NCBI GenBank assembly: GCA_017829075.1
Contig: JAGAJA010000021.1
Span: 1-64,000, forward strand
Source: Oscillospiraceae bacterium
GTDB taxonomy: Bacteria > Bacillota_A > Clostridia > Oscillospirales > Ruminococcaceae
DNA length: 64,000 bases
Direction of reading: 5' to 3'
The position numbers and the translations under genes are program-made. The notes under the pieces were generated by a model, which saw only the letters and a list, made by a program, of their open reading frames with translations, ran no database searches and was not told the DNA's origin. Each line of letters opens with the position of its first letter. Positions within the stretch are counted from its first letter, which is position 1. Of the stretch, positions 1 to 8,185 are shown one piece after another.

Positions 1-1
1 A

Positions 2-364
2 AGGGCGAACAAGCGGCTCTCGGAACTCGACAGGCTGTTTGCAAAGCTCTATGAGGAACACATCAACGGCAAGGTGAGCGAGCGTAATTACAACAGCCTT
101 TCAGCCGCCTATGAAGCGGAACAGACCGAATTGGAAAGCAGAATAAGCGAACTCAATTCGGTCATAAAGGCAGAGCGTGAGAACGGCGAGAACGCCGAGA
201 ATTTCGTTGATTTAATCAAGCAGTATGCAGACATTGACGAGCTTACGCAGGCTCTGCTAAATACTCTGATAGACAGAATTGAGGTTCACGAGCCTGAAGA
301 TGTGGACGGAGAGTTTATTCAGAAGCTCGATGTTTACTACAAGTTTGTCGGCAGGCTTGATTGA
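2..364 (+). CDS. Large serine recombinase (TnpX-like), C-terminal fragment cut by window edge
   Basis: Open from the window edge to a TGA at 362-364, about 120 residues. The visible part is the C-terminal coiled-coil and tail region of a large serine recombinase. It runs from a charged helix (RLSELDRLFAKLYEEHINGK) to a closing segment with FVDLIKQYADIDELT. The complete recombinase at 19017-20657 ends the same way (FVDLVRKYLHITELT, then a VH motif and a short beta segment), so I assign it by comparison within the window. The catalytic domain lies outside the window. TnpX-type genes usually sit at the very end of their element, and the sequence changes to an unrelated helicase gene about 22 bases after this stop. 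Confidence 0.85.
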   Translation, partial: RANKRLSELDRLFAKLYEEHINGKVSERNYNSLSAAYEAEQTELESRISELNSVIKAERENGENAENFVDLIKQYADIDELTQALLNTLIDRIEVHEPEDVDGEFIQKLDVYYKFVGRLD

Positions 365-385
365 TGATTATGATGATTTAATTGA

Positions 386-1384
386 ATGTTCCGTTGGAGC
401 AGGTCAACAGACATCGAGCAGCGCAACGGTCGAATAATCCGTCAGGGCAACACTTTCGGTGAGGTAGTCGTGTACAATTATGTCACCGAAAACACGTTCG
501 ACGCATATCTCATGAACATAATCGTGACAAAGCAGCGTTTCATCTCCCAGCTTATGAGTGGCAATGCAACCGCCCGAAGCTGTGAGGACGTTGACGAGGC
601 TGTTCTGAACTACTCTGAAATGCAGGCTCTCGCTACTGGTGACGAGCGTATTAAGGAGATAATTGAGCTGGACGGCGATGTTGCCCGTCTGCGCCTGCTT
701 GAAAGCGAACACTACAACGCTCAGTACCGCCTTGACGATACTATAAGCAACTGTGAAAAGTGTATACACAACTATTCCGTGAGCATTGAATCTGCCAAGC
801 GCGACATTGAATTTGCAGCGGCGCACCAGCCGAGCGAAGATGATTTCAGAGTTGAAATCGGCGGCAAGATTTTTACTGAGCGCAAGCCTGCGGGTGAAGC
901 ATTACAGAAAGCCGCAATAAAGTTCATGGCTGAAGCAAGCCAGACCTCTCACAAGCCGATTGGTACATACTGCGGGTTTGAGCTGGCGATTGAGAAAATC
1001 CACAACGGCTTTAACGTCAGCGCAGGAATCTCTCTGCACAAGGAACTGACCTATACGACAGAAATGGATATTTCGGGCGACATAGGCAACATCACCCGCC
1101 TTGAAAATCTGTTCAGCAAGGGCTTTGACAAAAAGCTGTCCGATATGACTGATAAGCTCAATCGTATGCAGACTGACCTTAATGAGGCTCATGCCGCAAA
1201 GGGCAAGCCTTTTGAACACGCTGAGGAACTTGCCGAAAAGTCCGCAAGGCTTGAACAGCTCAATCTTGAATTGGAGGTCGGCAAGGCAGAGGACGTCATT
1301 ATGAACGACGATGAGGAGCAGGAACACGACGCTCCTGCTCAAACCGAAGAAATCACTAAATCTACTCCAAAACAGAAACGGTGA
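386..1384 (+). pseudogene. SNF2/DEAD-type helicase of a conjugative element, C-terminal remnant
   Basis: 332 residues open with TDIEQRNGRIIRQGN, the helicase motif VI (arginine finger) that normally lies deep inside the very large SNF2-helicase/methylase proteins of Clostridia conjugative elements. Everything before motif VI is missing, and a stop codon lies directly upstream of the first ATG. What remains is the post-helicase alpha-helical tail, with coiled coil at about residues 245-300 and an acidic end. It begins right after the recombinase at 2-364, so the gene was most likely split by insertion of that element. The 5' half should lie at the other end of the inserted element. An active helicase is not possible from this fragment. 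Confidence 0.8.
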
Positions 1385-1451
1385 TTTTCCGCGAAAATCA
1401 AACATTTGCAAAGCCGCTGTATGAAAATATGGCGGCTTTGAATTTGTCCTA

Positions 1452-1480
1452 TTGACATCTCATGAGATTTGTGATATAAT
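1452..1480 (+). promoter_or_regulatory. Sigma-A promoter of the HNH gene with palindromic operator
   Basis: TTGACA (1452-1457) and TATAAT (1475-1480) are separated by exactly 17 bases. The spacer starts with a perfect 12-bp palindrome, ATCTCATGAGAT (1457-1468), placed where a repressor would block RNA polymerase. The following gene is therefore transcribed separately from the conjugation genes around it. Confidence 0.8.
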
Positions 1481-1540
1481 ATATTGGAAGTATATTGGAA
1501 AAACTGCTTGATAATCGAGTATTTAGAGAGGAGAACTATA

Positions 1541-2533
1541 ATGAAATTTGATGGTTATAAAGTATTAGTATCATTTGAAAATATAGATCAAGAATTAAAA
1601 AAGGAAGTACATGATATTAATATACCTAAAGCGCAAAGAAAATGCATTTTTTGTTGCAGCAATACTGCAAAATTTACTAAAATTGCACATGCTGTTTCTG
1701 AAACTGTTGGAAATAAATCTCTAATTTCTCACTTCGAATGTGATGATTGCAATGAAGAGTTTGGAAGAAAACTAGAGGATAACCTTGGAAAATACATGCT
1801 TCCATATAAGATTATTACTCAAATTTTTGGTAAAAATAATCAACTAATTTCTAAAGATTCATCTAATAATGACGTATCATATGGTAGTTTCCGTATCCAA
1901 GTAAATAAAAACAAGCCAGTCCTTGAAGGAGTTGAAACAAAAGGAATAATAATTGAAACAAACGGTACTGGGATTATAAAGGAAGTCGATGATGGTTTTG
2001 AAATCGCTATACCACGCCAACATTATAACCCTTTGGCAGTGTTTTGCTCATTTTTAAAAATGGCATATAGTATTATGCCATTAAAATTCTATGAACAATA
2101 TGTAAAACATATTGCTGCATTGAAGCAAATAGTAGCCAAAGATAGTAAGTATTCCGATGAGGAAAAAGAAAAAATTATGAAGTCTAATCCAAATTGTGGG
2201 TTATTATGTTTCTTTCCAGGAATAAATCCACTTGGAGGAATTAACGTAGTATTGTGGCAAAAGGAAAATTTAGAAGAAAAGTTATATCCTAAAATGTTGT
2301 TTACTTTAGAAATGAAAAATTTTTCATTTACAATTCCTGTTTTAGCAGACGAAGAACAGGGTAATTTTAAAATGCCTAAATTTTCAAGTGACAAAGAGCT
2401 GCAGTATAGAAGTTTAGATTTTTCTAAAGAAGAAATGGAATTTAAGTGTATAATGAGTGCAAAAAAAATCCAAAATATAGAGGACTTAGCTTCACTTGAG
2501 GAGGAATTAAGAAAACGTAAGCTTTTAAAGTAA
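1541..2533 (+). CDS. HNH-endonuclease-like protein, AT-rich cargo
   Basis: 330 residues starting at an ATG preceded by AGAGGAGAAC. An in-frame start 57 bases upstream lacks a ribosome site. The N-terminal part has a paired-cysteine HNH/treble-clef layout: CIFC at about residues 35-38, an AHAVSE segment, then a second CDDC (about 65-68) followed by NEEFGRKLEDNLGKY. This resembles HNH-like proteins often found as solitary accessory genes. The remaining 230 residues are not recognised. Base composition is far more AT-rich than in the flanking conjugation genes. With its own promoter and strong terminator it forms a self-contained cassette. A defence or nuclease role is plausible but inferred only from the motif and location. 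Confidence 0.6.
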   Translation: MKFDGYKVLVSFENIDQELKKEVHDINIPKAQRKCIFCCSNTAKFTKIAHAVSETVGNKSLISHFECDDCNEEFGRKLEDNLGKYMLPYKIITQIFGKNNQLISKDSSNNDVSYGSFRIQVNKNKPVLEGVETKGIIIETNGTGIIKEVDDGFEIAIPRQHYNPLAVFCSFLKMAYSIMPLKFYEQYVKHIAALKQIVAKDSKYSDEEKEKIMKSNPNCGLLCFFPGINPLGGINVVLWQKENLEEKLYPKMLFTLEMKNFSFTIPVLADEEQGNFKMPKFSSDKELQYRSLDFSKEEMEFKCIMSAKKIQNIEDLASLEEELRKRKLLK

Positions 2534-2587
2534 TAATGCTTATCGATTCAGTAAATACACATTTGTCGCTCAGTTTACAAACTCAAT

Positions 2588-2630
2588 AACCGCCCAAAGG
2601 AGAGCAAAATCTTCTTCGGGCGGTTTTATT
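2588..2630 (+). terminator. Strong intrinsic terminator after the HNH gene
   Basis: A 16-position stem with one mismatch (outer arms AACCGCCC and GGGCGGTT) closes a GCAAAA loop and runs into TTTTATT. It isolates the HNH cassette from the next gene. Confidence 0.85.
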
Positions 2631-2663
2631 ATATCCACATATTTAACCCCAAAGGAGGACGCA

Positions 2664-3590
2664 ATGTCATACTCACAACAGAACACCGACCTCATTGAGA
2701 AAGCAAGGCAAGCGAGCCTTGCTGATTTTTTTATCCAGAACGGATTTGAAACCGAACGCATAAGGAACGAACTGCACATTAAAGGATACGGCGGTCTATA
2801 TGTAAATATCGAAACCAACGAGTGGTACTGCTTCTCGCAGGCAGAAAAACACGGCGGCAGGAACGCAGTAAACTGCCTGACGGATATTATCGGTATGGAT
2901 TTCAAGTCCGCTGTCGAGGCGCTGTCTGGTGCGAATATGTCATATATGGACTACCGCAAAATCTCACCGAAGCTGCCGCAGAAGAAAGAACTGGTCCTGC
3001 CGGAACGTGCCGACAATATGCGAAAGGTGTTTGCTTACCTCTGCCAGTCCCGACAGCTCGATAACAAACTTGTTTCCGAACTGGCGCATTACGGTCTACT
3101 GTATCAGGACAATCGAGGGAATGCCGTGTTTCTCCACAAGGACGAAATCGGAAATTCTATCGGCGCAGAGATACAAGGCACGAACAGCGAAAAGCGCTAT
3201 AAAGGTGTAGCTGCCGGAACTGGCGACAGCCTGTTTTCTGTAACAATAGGCTCTCCGACAAAGGCGTACATTTTTGAGAGTGCAATAGATTTGCTCTCCT
3301 TTCGGCAGCTTGCAAATCAGCAGAAAACTCAGAACAGCGTGCTTGTATCAATGGCTGGTCTGAAACCAAATTCTCTGAAAACGCTCTCCGATAAAGGTCT
3401 GCAATTATTCGCCTGCGTTGATAATGACGAAGCCGGCAGGAACTTTATCAAAAACAATAATCTCACGCAGCGCAATCATATCCTCAAAGAGTTTGGAGTG
3501 AAAGATTTCAACGAGCTGCTTATTAAGATAAAAATGCTTCAACATAAAACTGAAAAACGACCGCTTAACCGCAAACATTCCCGACATTGA
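2664..3590 (+). CDS. DUF3991/Toprim primase-like protein of a conjugative element
   Basis: 308 residues, ATG preceded by AAAGGAGGACGC. The N-terminal half (about residues 1-100) resembles the zinc-finger/primase-like DUF3991 region without a clear cysteine set (WYCFSQAEKHGGRNAVNCL). The second half carries a Toprim-type core: an AYIFESAIDLLSF strand with the conserved glutamate, then LFACVDNDEAGRNF with the DxDxxG-like acidic motif, then a KDFNELL end. Such proteins precede the relaxase in many Clostridia integrative elements and probably help prime or process transferred DNA. The gene appears intact and lies just upstream of the oriT-like region and relaxase. Confidence 0.8.
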   Translation: MSYSQQNTDLIEKARQASLADFFIQNGFETERIRNELHIKGYGGLYVNIETNEWYCFSQAEKHGGRNAVNCLTDIIGMDFKSAVEALSGANMSYMDYRKISPKLPQKKELVLPERADNMRKVFAYLCQSRQLDNKLVSELAHYGLLYQDNRGNAVFLHKDEIGNSIGAEIQGTNSEKRYKGVAAGTGDSLFSVTIGSPTKAYIFESAIDLLSFRQLANQQKTQNSVLVSMAGLKPNSLKTLSDKGLQLFACVDNDEAGRNFIKNNNLTQRNHILKEFGVKDFNELLIKIKMLQHKTEKRPLNRKHSRH

Positions 3591-3599
3591 TTTTTCAAA

Positions 3600-3850
3600 T
3601 CTGAACAAACGACTTAAAGAGCGTTTTTTTCAAAAATGCGATTTTCGCAGATTTCTTTTTCAACGATTTTTTTCAGATTTTGCGATTTTCGCAAAAACGG
3701 CTGAACGGTCTTTTTTTCATTTTTGAAAAATCGGGGGTTTTAGTGGGAAGTTTCCCCTAACGAAAATGTGCTTTTGGAGAACGAAGTTTGCCAAAAGTAC
3801 AATTGAGTATTGTACTTGTTACAGCAACATCAAAACTGGTGACGGCATAC
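3600..3850 (+). other. Candidate origin of transfer (oriT) upstream of the relaxase
   Basis: This non-coding stretch directly upstream of the relaxase is packed with dyads. Two copies of a TGCGATTTTCGCA-type hairpin lie near 3637 and 3681. A GGGAA/TTTCCC dyad lies near 3744-3757. CTTTTGG (3771-3777) pairs with CCAAAAG (3791-3797). It runs directly into GTACAAT (3797-3803), which pairs with ATTGTAC (3809-3815). Tandem inverted repeats just before a Mob_Pre relaxase gene are the usual oriT layout. The nick site itself cannot be identified by eye. Confidence 0.55.
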
Positions 3851-3911
3851 GAAGATGATTTTGAAAAAAGCAGAAATCTCATCTTCACAGGAAATCGGAG
3901 GTTTTACAAAT

Positions 3912-5069
3912 ATGAATGAACAGCAGAACAACGGTTTATCCGTATCTTTCAGAATTGACGACGGTATCATCGAACACAATAACCGCAGTTTCATTGCGAA
4001 GAACGTTGTCCGTGAACGCATTCCGGACAACATAACCTACAAGAAGCAGAATATCCGTGAGTTCTATTCCGAGATATTCGGAGAAGCTCTTGCTGAATAC
4101 AATTCCAGAATGAAAAGACGTGACAGAATCATTCCTGACTACTACGAACATATCAGAAAAGGAAAGCAAGAGAAAACCTTTGAGGAAATCATCGTGCAGT
4201 TCGGCGACATCAACGACTGCTCCGTTGGTTCAGAGAACGGCGAACTTGCAAAGCAAATGCTTGACGAGTATATGCGAGGATTTGAAGCCCGCAATCCGAA
4301 CCTCAAAGTGTTCAATGCCGTTATGCACCTTGATGAAGCGACGCCGCACCTGCATATAGATTTTGTTCCGATAACACATACCGGCAGTCGTGGGCTATCT
4401 ACAAGAGTGTCCATGAGTGGCGCTCTGCGTGAAATGGGCTTTGCTCCGGAAAATAAGTTTCTGACGGAATGGGTCGCATGGTCTGACAGCGAACGTGCGG
4501 TCATGGAAAAAATACTCCGTGAGCATGGTCTGTATCGTGACGATAAAAACGTTCACCGGGAACATTGGTCGGTTGATGAGTACAAGCGGAAAAAGCAGGC
4601 GGCGCAGGAGATACGTTCCATGAACGACCACATAAACGCTCTGAAAAAGAAAAGCGATGATTCCTACACTTCCGAGGAAATCGCCGCTATCAAAAACCAG
4701 AACGATTATATGCGCAGCGAAATCACAAAGCGTGACGAGAAAATAGCGGCGCTGAGCAGGCAGGTCAACACCGCTTTCGTTCCATACGAGATTTACTCGG
4801 ACGATAAACTGCAATACGTTGCGGACGGACTGACCCGTGCAAAAATTCCGTTCATCGAAGAAAGCCATATGCTCTACATTCCCGATTATGCAGTAAAGAC
4901 CGCAAACGTAATAGCTACTCATTATCAGTCTGCGAGTATGGGGACGATCCGTAACAGAATTGCCCTCGACATAGACCGGCTGATTTACTCCTCTACATCT
5001 GTGGAAAATCTGTTAAACAGATTAAAAGAGCATGGAACGAAATCAAGCACGGCAAGTATATCGCTGTGA
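3912..5069 (+). pseudogene. Mob_Pre (MobV/MobP-type) relaxase, N-terminal part before a frameshift
   Basis: Start ATG follows GGAGG with an 11-base gap. An upstream in-frame start at 3855 lacks a site. The relaxase domain spans about residues 1-210. It has a FRIDDG opening, an HNNRSF segment, and the signature VMHLDEATPHLHIDFVPI, whose His/Asp/Glu cluster binds metal and DNA in Mob_Pre relaxases that nick oriT. A coiled coil follows. The frame ends after a scrambled tail (EHGTKSSTASISL). Reading one base off at 5037-5039 gives EIKHGKYIAV and joins smoothly to the next frame, so one base appears lost. The catalytic domain is intact and could still be made as a truncated protein. Confidence 0.75.
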
Positions 5070-5809
5070 AATCTCCTTTTGCGGAAAGGTATGTGCGGCT
5101 GAAATCCCTCGGAGATGAGTATCTGCCGAAAATGCTTGAACAGCGAATTTCTCTCAACGGCACCTATGCGAGAAAAGTCAGAGAACGCATGAGCTGCAGC
5201 AGCGAAATGGAGAAGAAAATCTGCTCCGTCATTCTTGATACAACGGTCGCTATTCAGCAGTTCAGAATTATTCCGAAAAAGACAAAGCCGCAGAAGATTT
5301 ACACATTCAGTAACGATGAGAGCCTGAACCTGCTCGTCGAGCAGCTTGCTACGATTGGTGAGTTCGAAATTGCGTCCCGTGACGGAATTTACGCAAAAGC
5401 CGAGGAACTGAAAAATAGCGTTGATGAGAAAACCGAAGATTTAAAAACGCTGTCGAATGAAGCTCCCACTCTGAAATCTGAAATTGCACAGATCAAGTTC
5501 TACTTTGAAAACGTCCAGAATAGGCGCAGGCTGGATTCTATGGGACAGGTCAAACTAGCTGCGGTGAAAGAAGTAGTTGACAAGCATGGTATTCGTTCCG
5601 TGAGCGAAATTGCGGAGCTGGAGGAAAGGCTGAAATTACTTCCGACCTATATTCGGACAGTCCAGGACAAGCTTGCCGAGGAACAGGCAAGGCTGAAAAG
5701 GATCAATCGTCTTGCGGACGTTTATGAGTGTGTGATTGAGGGAAACTATATTGACAATCTGGTTAAGGAACAAAAAGAAACTGAACTGAAAAATCTCAGA
5801 AAAAAATAA
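5066..5809 (+). pseudogene. Relaxase C-terminal part, separated by frameshift
   Basis: 247 residues that begin only at a GTG overlapping the previous stop. The true protein context starts upstream in this frame, where EIKHGKYIAVKSPFAERYVRLKSLGDEYL reads without a break from 5039 once the frame is corrected. The rest is mostly helical with long coiled coils (about residues 95-150 and 175-240), typical of the C-terminal region of large Mob_Pre relaxases. The GTG/TGA overlap could allow translational reinitiation, giving two polypeptides, but no ribosome site is obvious. I treat the two parts as one broken gene, 3912-5809. Confidence 0.65.
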
Positions 5810-5838
5810 ATACGGTGGGCTTCGGCTCACCGTATTGT

Positions 5839-6141
5839 TTATAGGGTTTTCAAAAACGCAAGCAAGGCATCGGCTTTATCATCTGTCAAATTACGAAAAC
5901 ACTTAATGAGTTCCTGTTCCTTAACGCTGAGATAAGAAATGTTATCTGATTCGTTGAGAAGTTCCGGAAGCGTTATCCCAAGTGGAACGGACAATCTGGA
6001 CAATGTATCAATAGACGGGTTTCTGTCACCACGCTCCAGATCTCTGATATGAGTTTCAGATACTCCGGAAAGCTGGGAGAGCTTATAGACGCTTATATTT
6101 TTTGCTTTTCTTATTTCTTTTAATCTCTTTGAAATATCCAA
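5839..6141 (-). CDS. XRE-family repressor of the conjugative element
   Basis: 100 residues from a TTG start (complement 6139-6141) preceded at good spacing by AAAGGGG. Longer in-frame starts lie outside the ribosome site. Residues 1-60 form a Cro/CI helix-turn-helix: LKEIRKAKNISVYKLSQLSGVSETHIRDLERG, then NPSIDTLSRLS. The C-terminus is a short helix pair. It is convergent with the relaxase and divergent from the ECF sigma operon. The shared intergenic region holds opposing promoters with matching inverted 8-mers, so it probably represses both itself and the sigma operon. Confidence 0.8.
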   Translation of the reverse strand: MDISKRLKEIRKAKNISVYKLSQLSGVSETHIRDLERGDRNPSIDTLSRLSVPLGITLPELLNESDNISYLSVKEQELIKCFRNLTDDKADALLAFLKTL

Positions 6142-6173
6142 AAAGCCCACCCCTTTCAAACTATATTTATTAT

Positions 6174-6310
6174 AGTATAAATTAACGCAAAAATTAAGAC
6201 AATAAAAGCGTTGACAAAACACAGATATTGCGTTATAATAACAGGTGTAGTATTTCCAGTAAATATAAATACATTCTTATCTTGATTTTTTTGAGCATTA
6301 GTGTTATACT
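6174..6310. promoter_or_regulatory. Divergent control region: repressor promoter, two sigma-operon promoters, paired operators
   Basis: Minus strand: TTGTCT (6197-6202) and TATACT (6174-6179), 17-base spacer, reads into the XRE gene. Plus strand: TTGACA (6211-6216) and TATAAT (6234-6239), 17-base spacer, then a second promoter TTGATT (6282-6287) and TATACT (6305-6310), also 17. TAACGCAA (6183-6190) lies in the spacer of the minus promoter. Its exact inverse TTGCGTTA (6228-6235) overlaps the first plus -10. The symmetry suggests one regulator shutting both directions. Confidence 0.7.
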
Positions 6311-6344
6311 TGAAACAAATATTTACAAGAAATGAGGGTAAGAA

Positions 6345-6893
6345 ATGATTTCTGCTGCTTTAGCGATTCTTGAAACCGAGGAAGAACGCAGCGAGTTATC
6401 GCAAATTTATGAGCACAATATAAAAAGATTTTATTCTATTGCATTTTCAAAATTACACAATCAGCAGGATACAGAGGATGCTATACAGGACGCCTTTTTA
6501 GCAATAGCCAAAAACCCCAAGCCGTTTTTTAGCGTTTCTGCCGATAAGCGCGTGTCATATATAAATGTTGTAATAAGAAATTCTGCAATTAAAATATGGA
6601 ACAAAAAACATAAAATTGCTGAAAATGAAATCGAACTCGATGAAAGTATTCTAGATGAGCAGATTTCAAATGAGGAAAAAGTGCTAAGCGATTTTTCCTG
6701 TAACCAAATATTGAAGTTCATTGGAACAATGCCGGAAGGCGTCAGAGCAGCAGTATATCTCAAACTGGATCTCGGATTAGCGAATAGTGATATAGCGAAC
6801 ACTCTTGGTATATCCGAGGAAGCGACCAGGAAAAGGATAGCAAGAGCAATAAACCAAATAAAGCGATACATGGAGGATTTGAGAGATGATTAA
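6345..6893 (+). CDS. ECF-type RNA polymerase sigma factor
   Basis: 182 residues. Region 2 covers about residues 20-90 (YEHNIKRFYSIAFSKLHNQQDTEDAIQDAFLAI, the core-binding and -10 recognition helix). Region 4 covers about 125-180 with helix-turn-helix ANSDIANTLGISEEATRKRIARAINQIKRYM. Length and layout fit the extracytoplasmic-function class. The next gene overlaps by 8 bases and encodes a membrane protein with DUF4367-like C-terminus, the usual anti-sigma partner. The sigma factor probably activates this operon and the exported proteins downstream in response to an envelope signal. Confidence 0.85.
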   Translation: MISAALAILETEEERSELSQIYEHNIKRFYSIAFSKLHNQQDTEDAIQDAFLAIAKNPKPFFSVSADKRVSYINVVIRNSAIKIWNKKHKIAENEIELDESILDEQISNEEKVLSDFSCNQILKFIGTMPEGVRAAVYLKLDLGLANSDIANTLGISEEATRKRIARAINQIKRYMEDLRDD

Positions 6894-7587
6894 TAGCTAC
6901 ACTATCAGCGACTTATTTTCAATGTATTATGAAAAAGAATTTTCCAAAACAGATGATATTGAATTTCCGGCTTTCTCTGGCAAGCATAAAAGAAAAATGA
7001 ATAGGATATTTCAAGTCTTTGATAGAAATAGAGCCATGTATTGTAATGCCTGTTCATCATCAAAAATTCAAAGACCGTTGAATATTCGGAAAAGAATCTT
7101 AATAGCTGTTATGATAGTTGTTTTCTTGGCTGTTGCTACAGGATGTGTTATTGCATTTGTGACTAATAGCTTTAGAGGTACAGTTTATAGCGATAATACT
7201 CATGTTTTTGCATTTAATTCGGAAGATGGCCCCGGTTCAATCGAGCAGGTATATCAACTAAAGTTCGTACCTAATAATTATACAATTTATAGTACAGATC
7301 ATAGTGATAAATATTCATTTACAATTTATAAAAACGATAATAAAGAGCTTGTTTTTACTCAAACCGTTAAATCTGAATTTAATCCACATATAAACACTCA
7401 AGACTATACTTTTGAAGAAATCAAGATCAATGGCTGCGATGGAATTTGCTTTGAATATATTCACAATGATGTAGTTGACTCTTTAGTTATATGGAATAAT
7501 CAATCTTATATTCTTGAGCTTGAAGGCAATTTCACCAAAAACGAGTTAACTAAGTTGGCGAATATTAACGAAATTGAGGGATTTTAA
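6886..7587 (+). CDS. Probable membrane anti-sigma factor (DUF4367-like)
   Basis: 233 residues, starting 8 bases inside the sigma gene (translational coupling). The first 70 residues are cytoplasmic and basic. One membrane segment spans about 71-92 (ILIAVMIVVFLAVATGCVIA). The remaining 140 residues are extracellular and end in a DUF4367-type fold (FVPNNYTIYS..., VIWNNQSYILELEGN). In known pairs the cytoplasmic part holds the sigma factor until a signal reaches the outer domain. No zinc-binding HxxxCxxC motif is visible, so it is not a ZAS-type anti-sigma. Confidence 0.7.
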   Translation: MINSYTISDLFSMYYEKEFSKTDDIEFPAFSGKHKRKMNRIFQVFDRNRAMYCNACSSSKIQRPLNIRKRILIAVMIVVFLAVATGCVIAFVTNSFRGTVYSDNTHVFAFNSEDGPGSIEQVYQLKFVPNNYTIYSTDHSDKYSFTIYKNDNKELVFTQTVKSEFNPHINTQDYTFEEIKINGCDGICFEYIHNDVVDSLVIWNNQSYILELEGNFTKNELTKLANINEIEGF

Positions 7588-7683
7588 AAATTTTTTAGAT
7601 TTTTTTGTCCGTTTATCACCTCTTTTTTGAATGTAATAAATAGAAGGGAAAAACTTCGAATACATACGAAAGGGGTGAAACCA

Positions 7684-8127
7684 ATGCAGATTAGAAAAAA
7701 GCTTGCGTTTATACTAACGGCATTAATGATTTGCTCAGCGACAAGTGTTCCCACTTCTGCAAAATCGATTAGTTCAGCAGCAGTTGATGAAATTGCACTG
7801 TTTTATGAAAATGCGCGTCGTGTGGAAAATAGTGTGAGCATTTCAGCAAGAACAGCTGAATGTACTAGTATATGTACAGGAATGAGCAATGTTAAAAAGG
7901 TTTCTATTAAACACACCTTGCAAAAGCACAAAGGACTGTGGATATGGAATGATGTTGACGGCGCTTCATGGTCTGAAACCGAAAACGGTAGTTCTTTATG
8001 CTTGATATCAAGCATAAGCGGACTTTCCAGCGGTACATACCGATTAAAATCTGTATTTGTACTGACAAACGCAGACGGCAAAACGGAAACTATCGAAATT
8101 AACAGCTCAGAAAAAACCATCGGATAA
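7684..8127 (+). CDS. Small secreted protein of unknown function
   Basis: 147 residues from an ATG preceded by AAAGGGGTGAAACC. The in-frame start at 7627 has no site. Residues 1-27 are a signal peptide (RKK, then LAFILTALMICSATSVPTSA with AxA-like cleavage). The mature part is about 120 residues and ends in a beta-rich module (SGTYRLKSVFVLTNADGKTE). It sits between the anti-sigma gene and an exported M23 peptidase. I do not recognise a family with certainty. Location suggests it is part of the sigma-controlled envelope set. Confidence 0.6.
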   Translation: MQIRKKLAFILTALMICSATSVPTSAKSISSAAVDEIALFYENARRVENSVSISARTAECTSICTGMSNVKKVSIKHTLQKHKGLWIWNDVDGASWSETENGSSLCLISSISGLSSGTYRLKSVFVLTNADGKTETIEINSSEKTIG

Positions 8128-8185
8128 TATCCGGACAAGTCTAAAGTGATACTTTCGCATATCATAACACAAGGAGGTTAATTTT

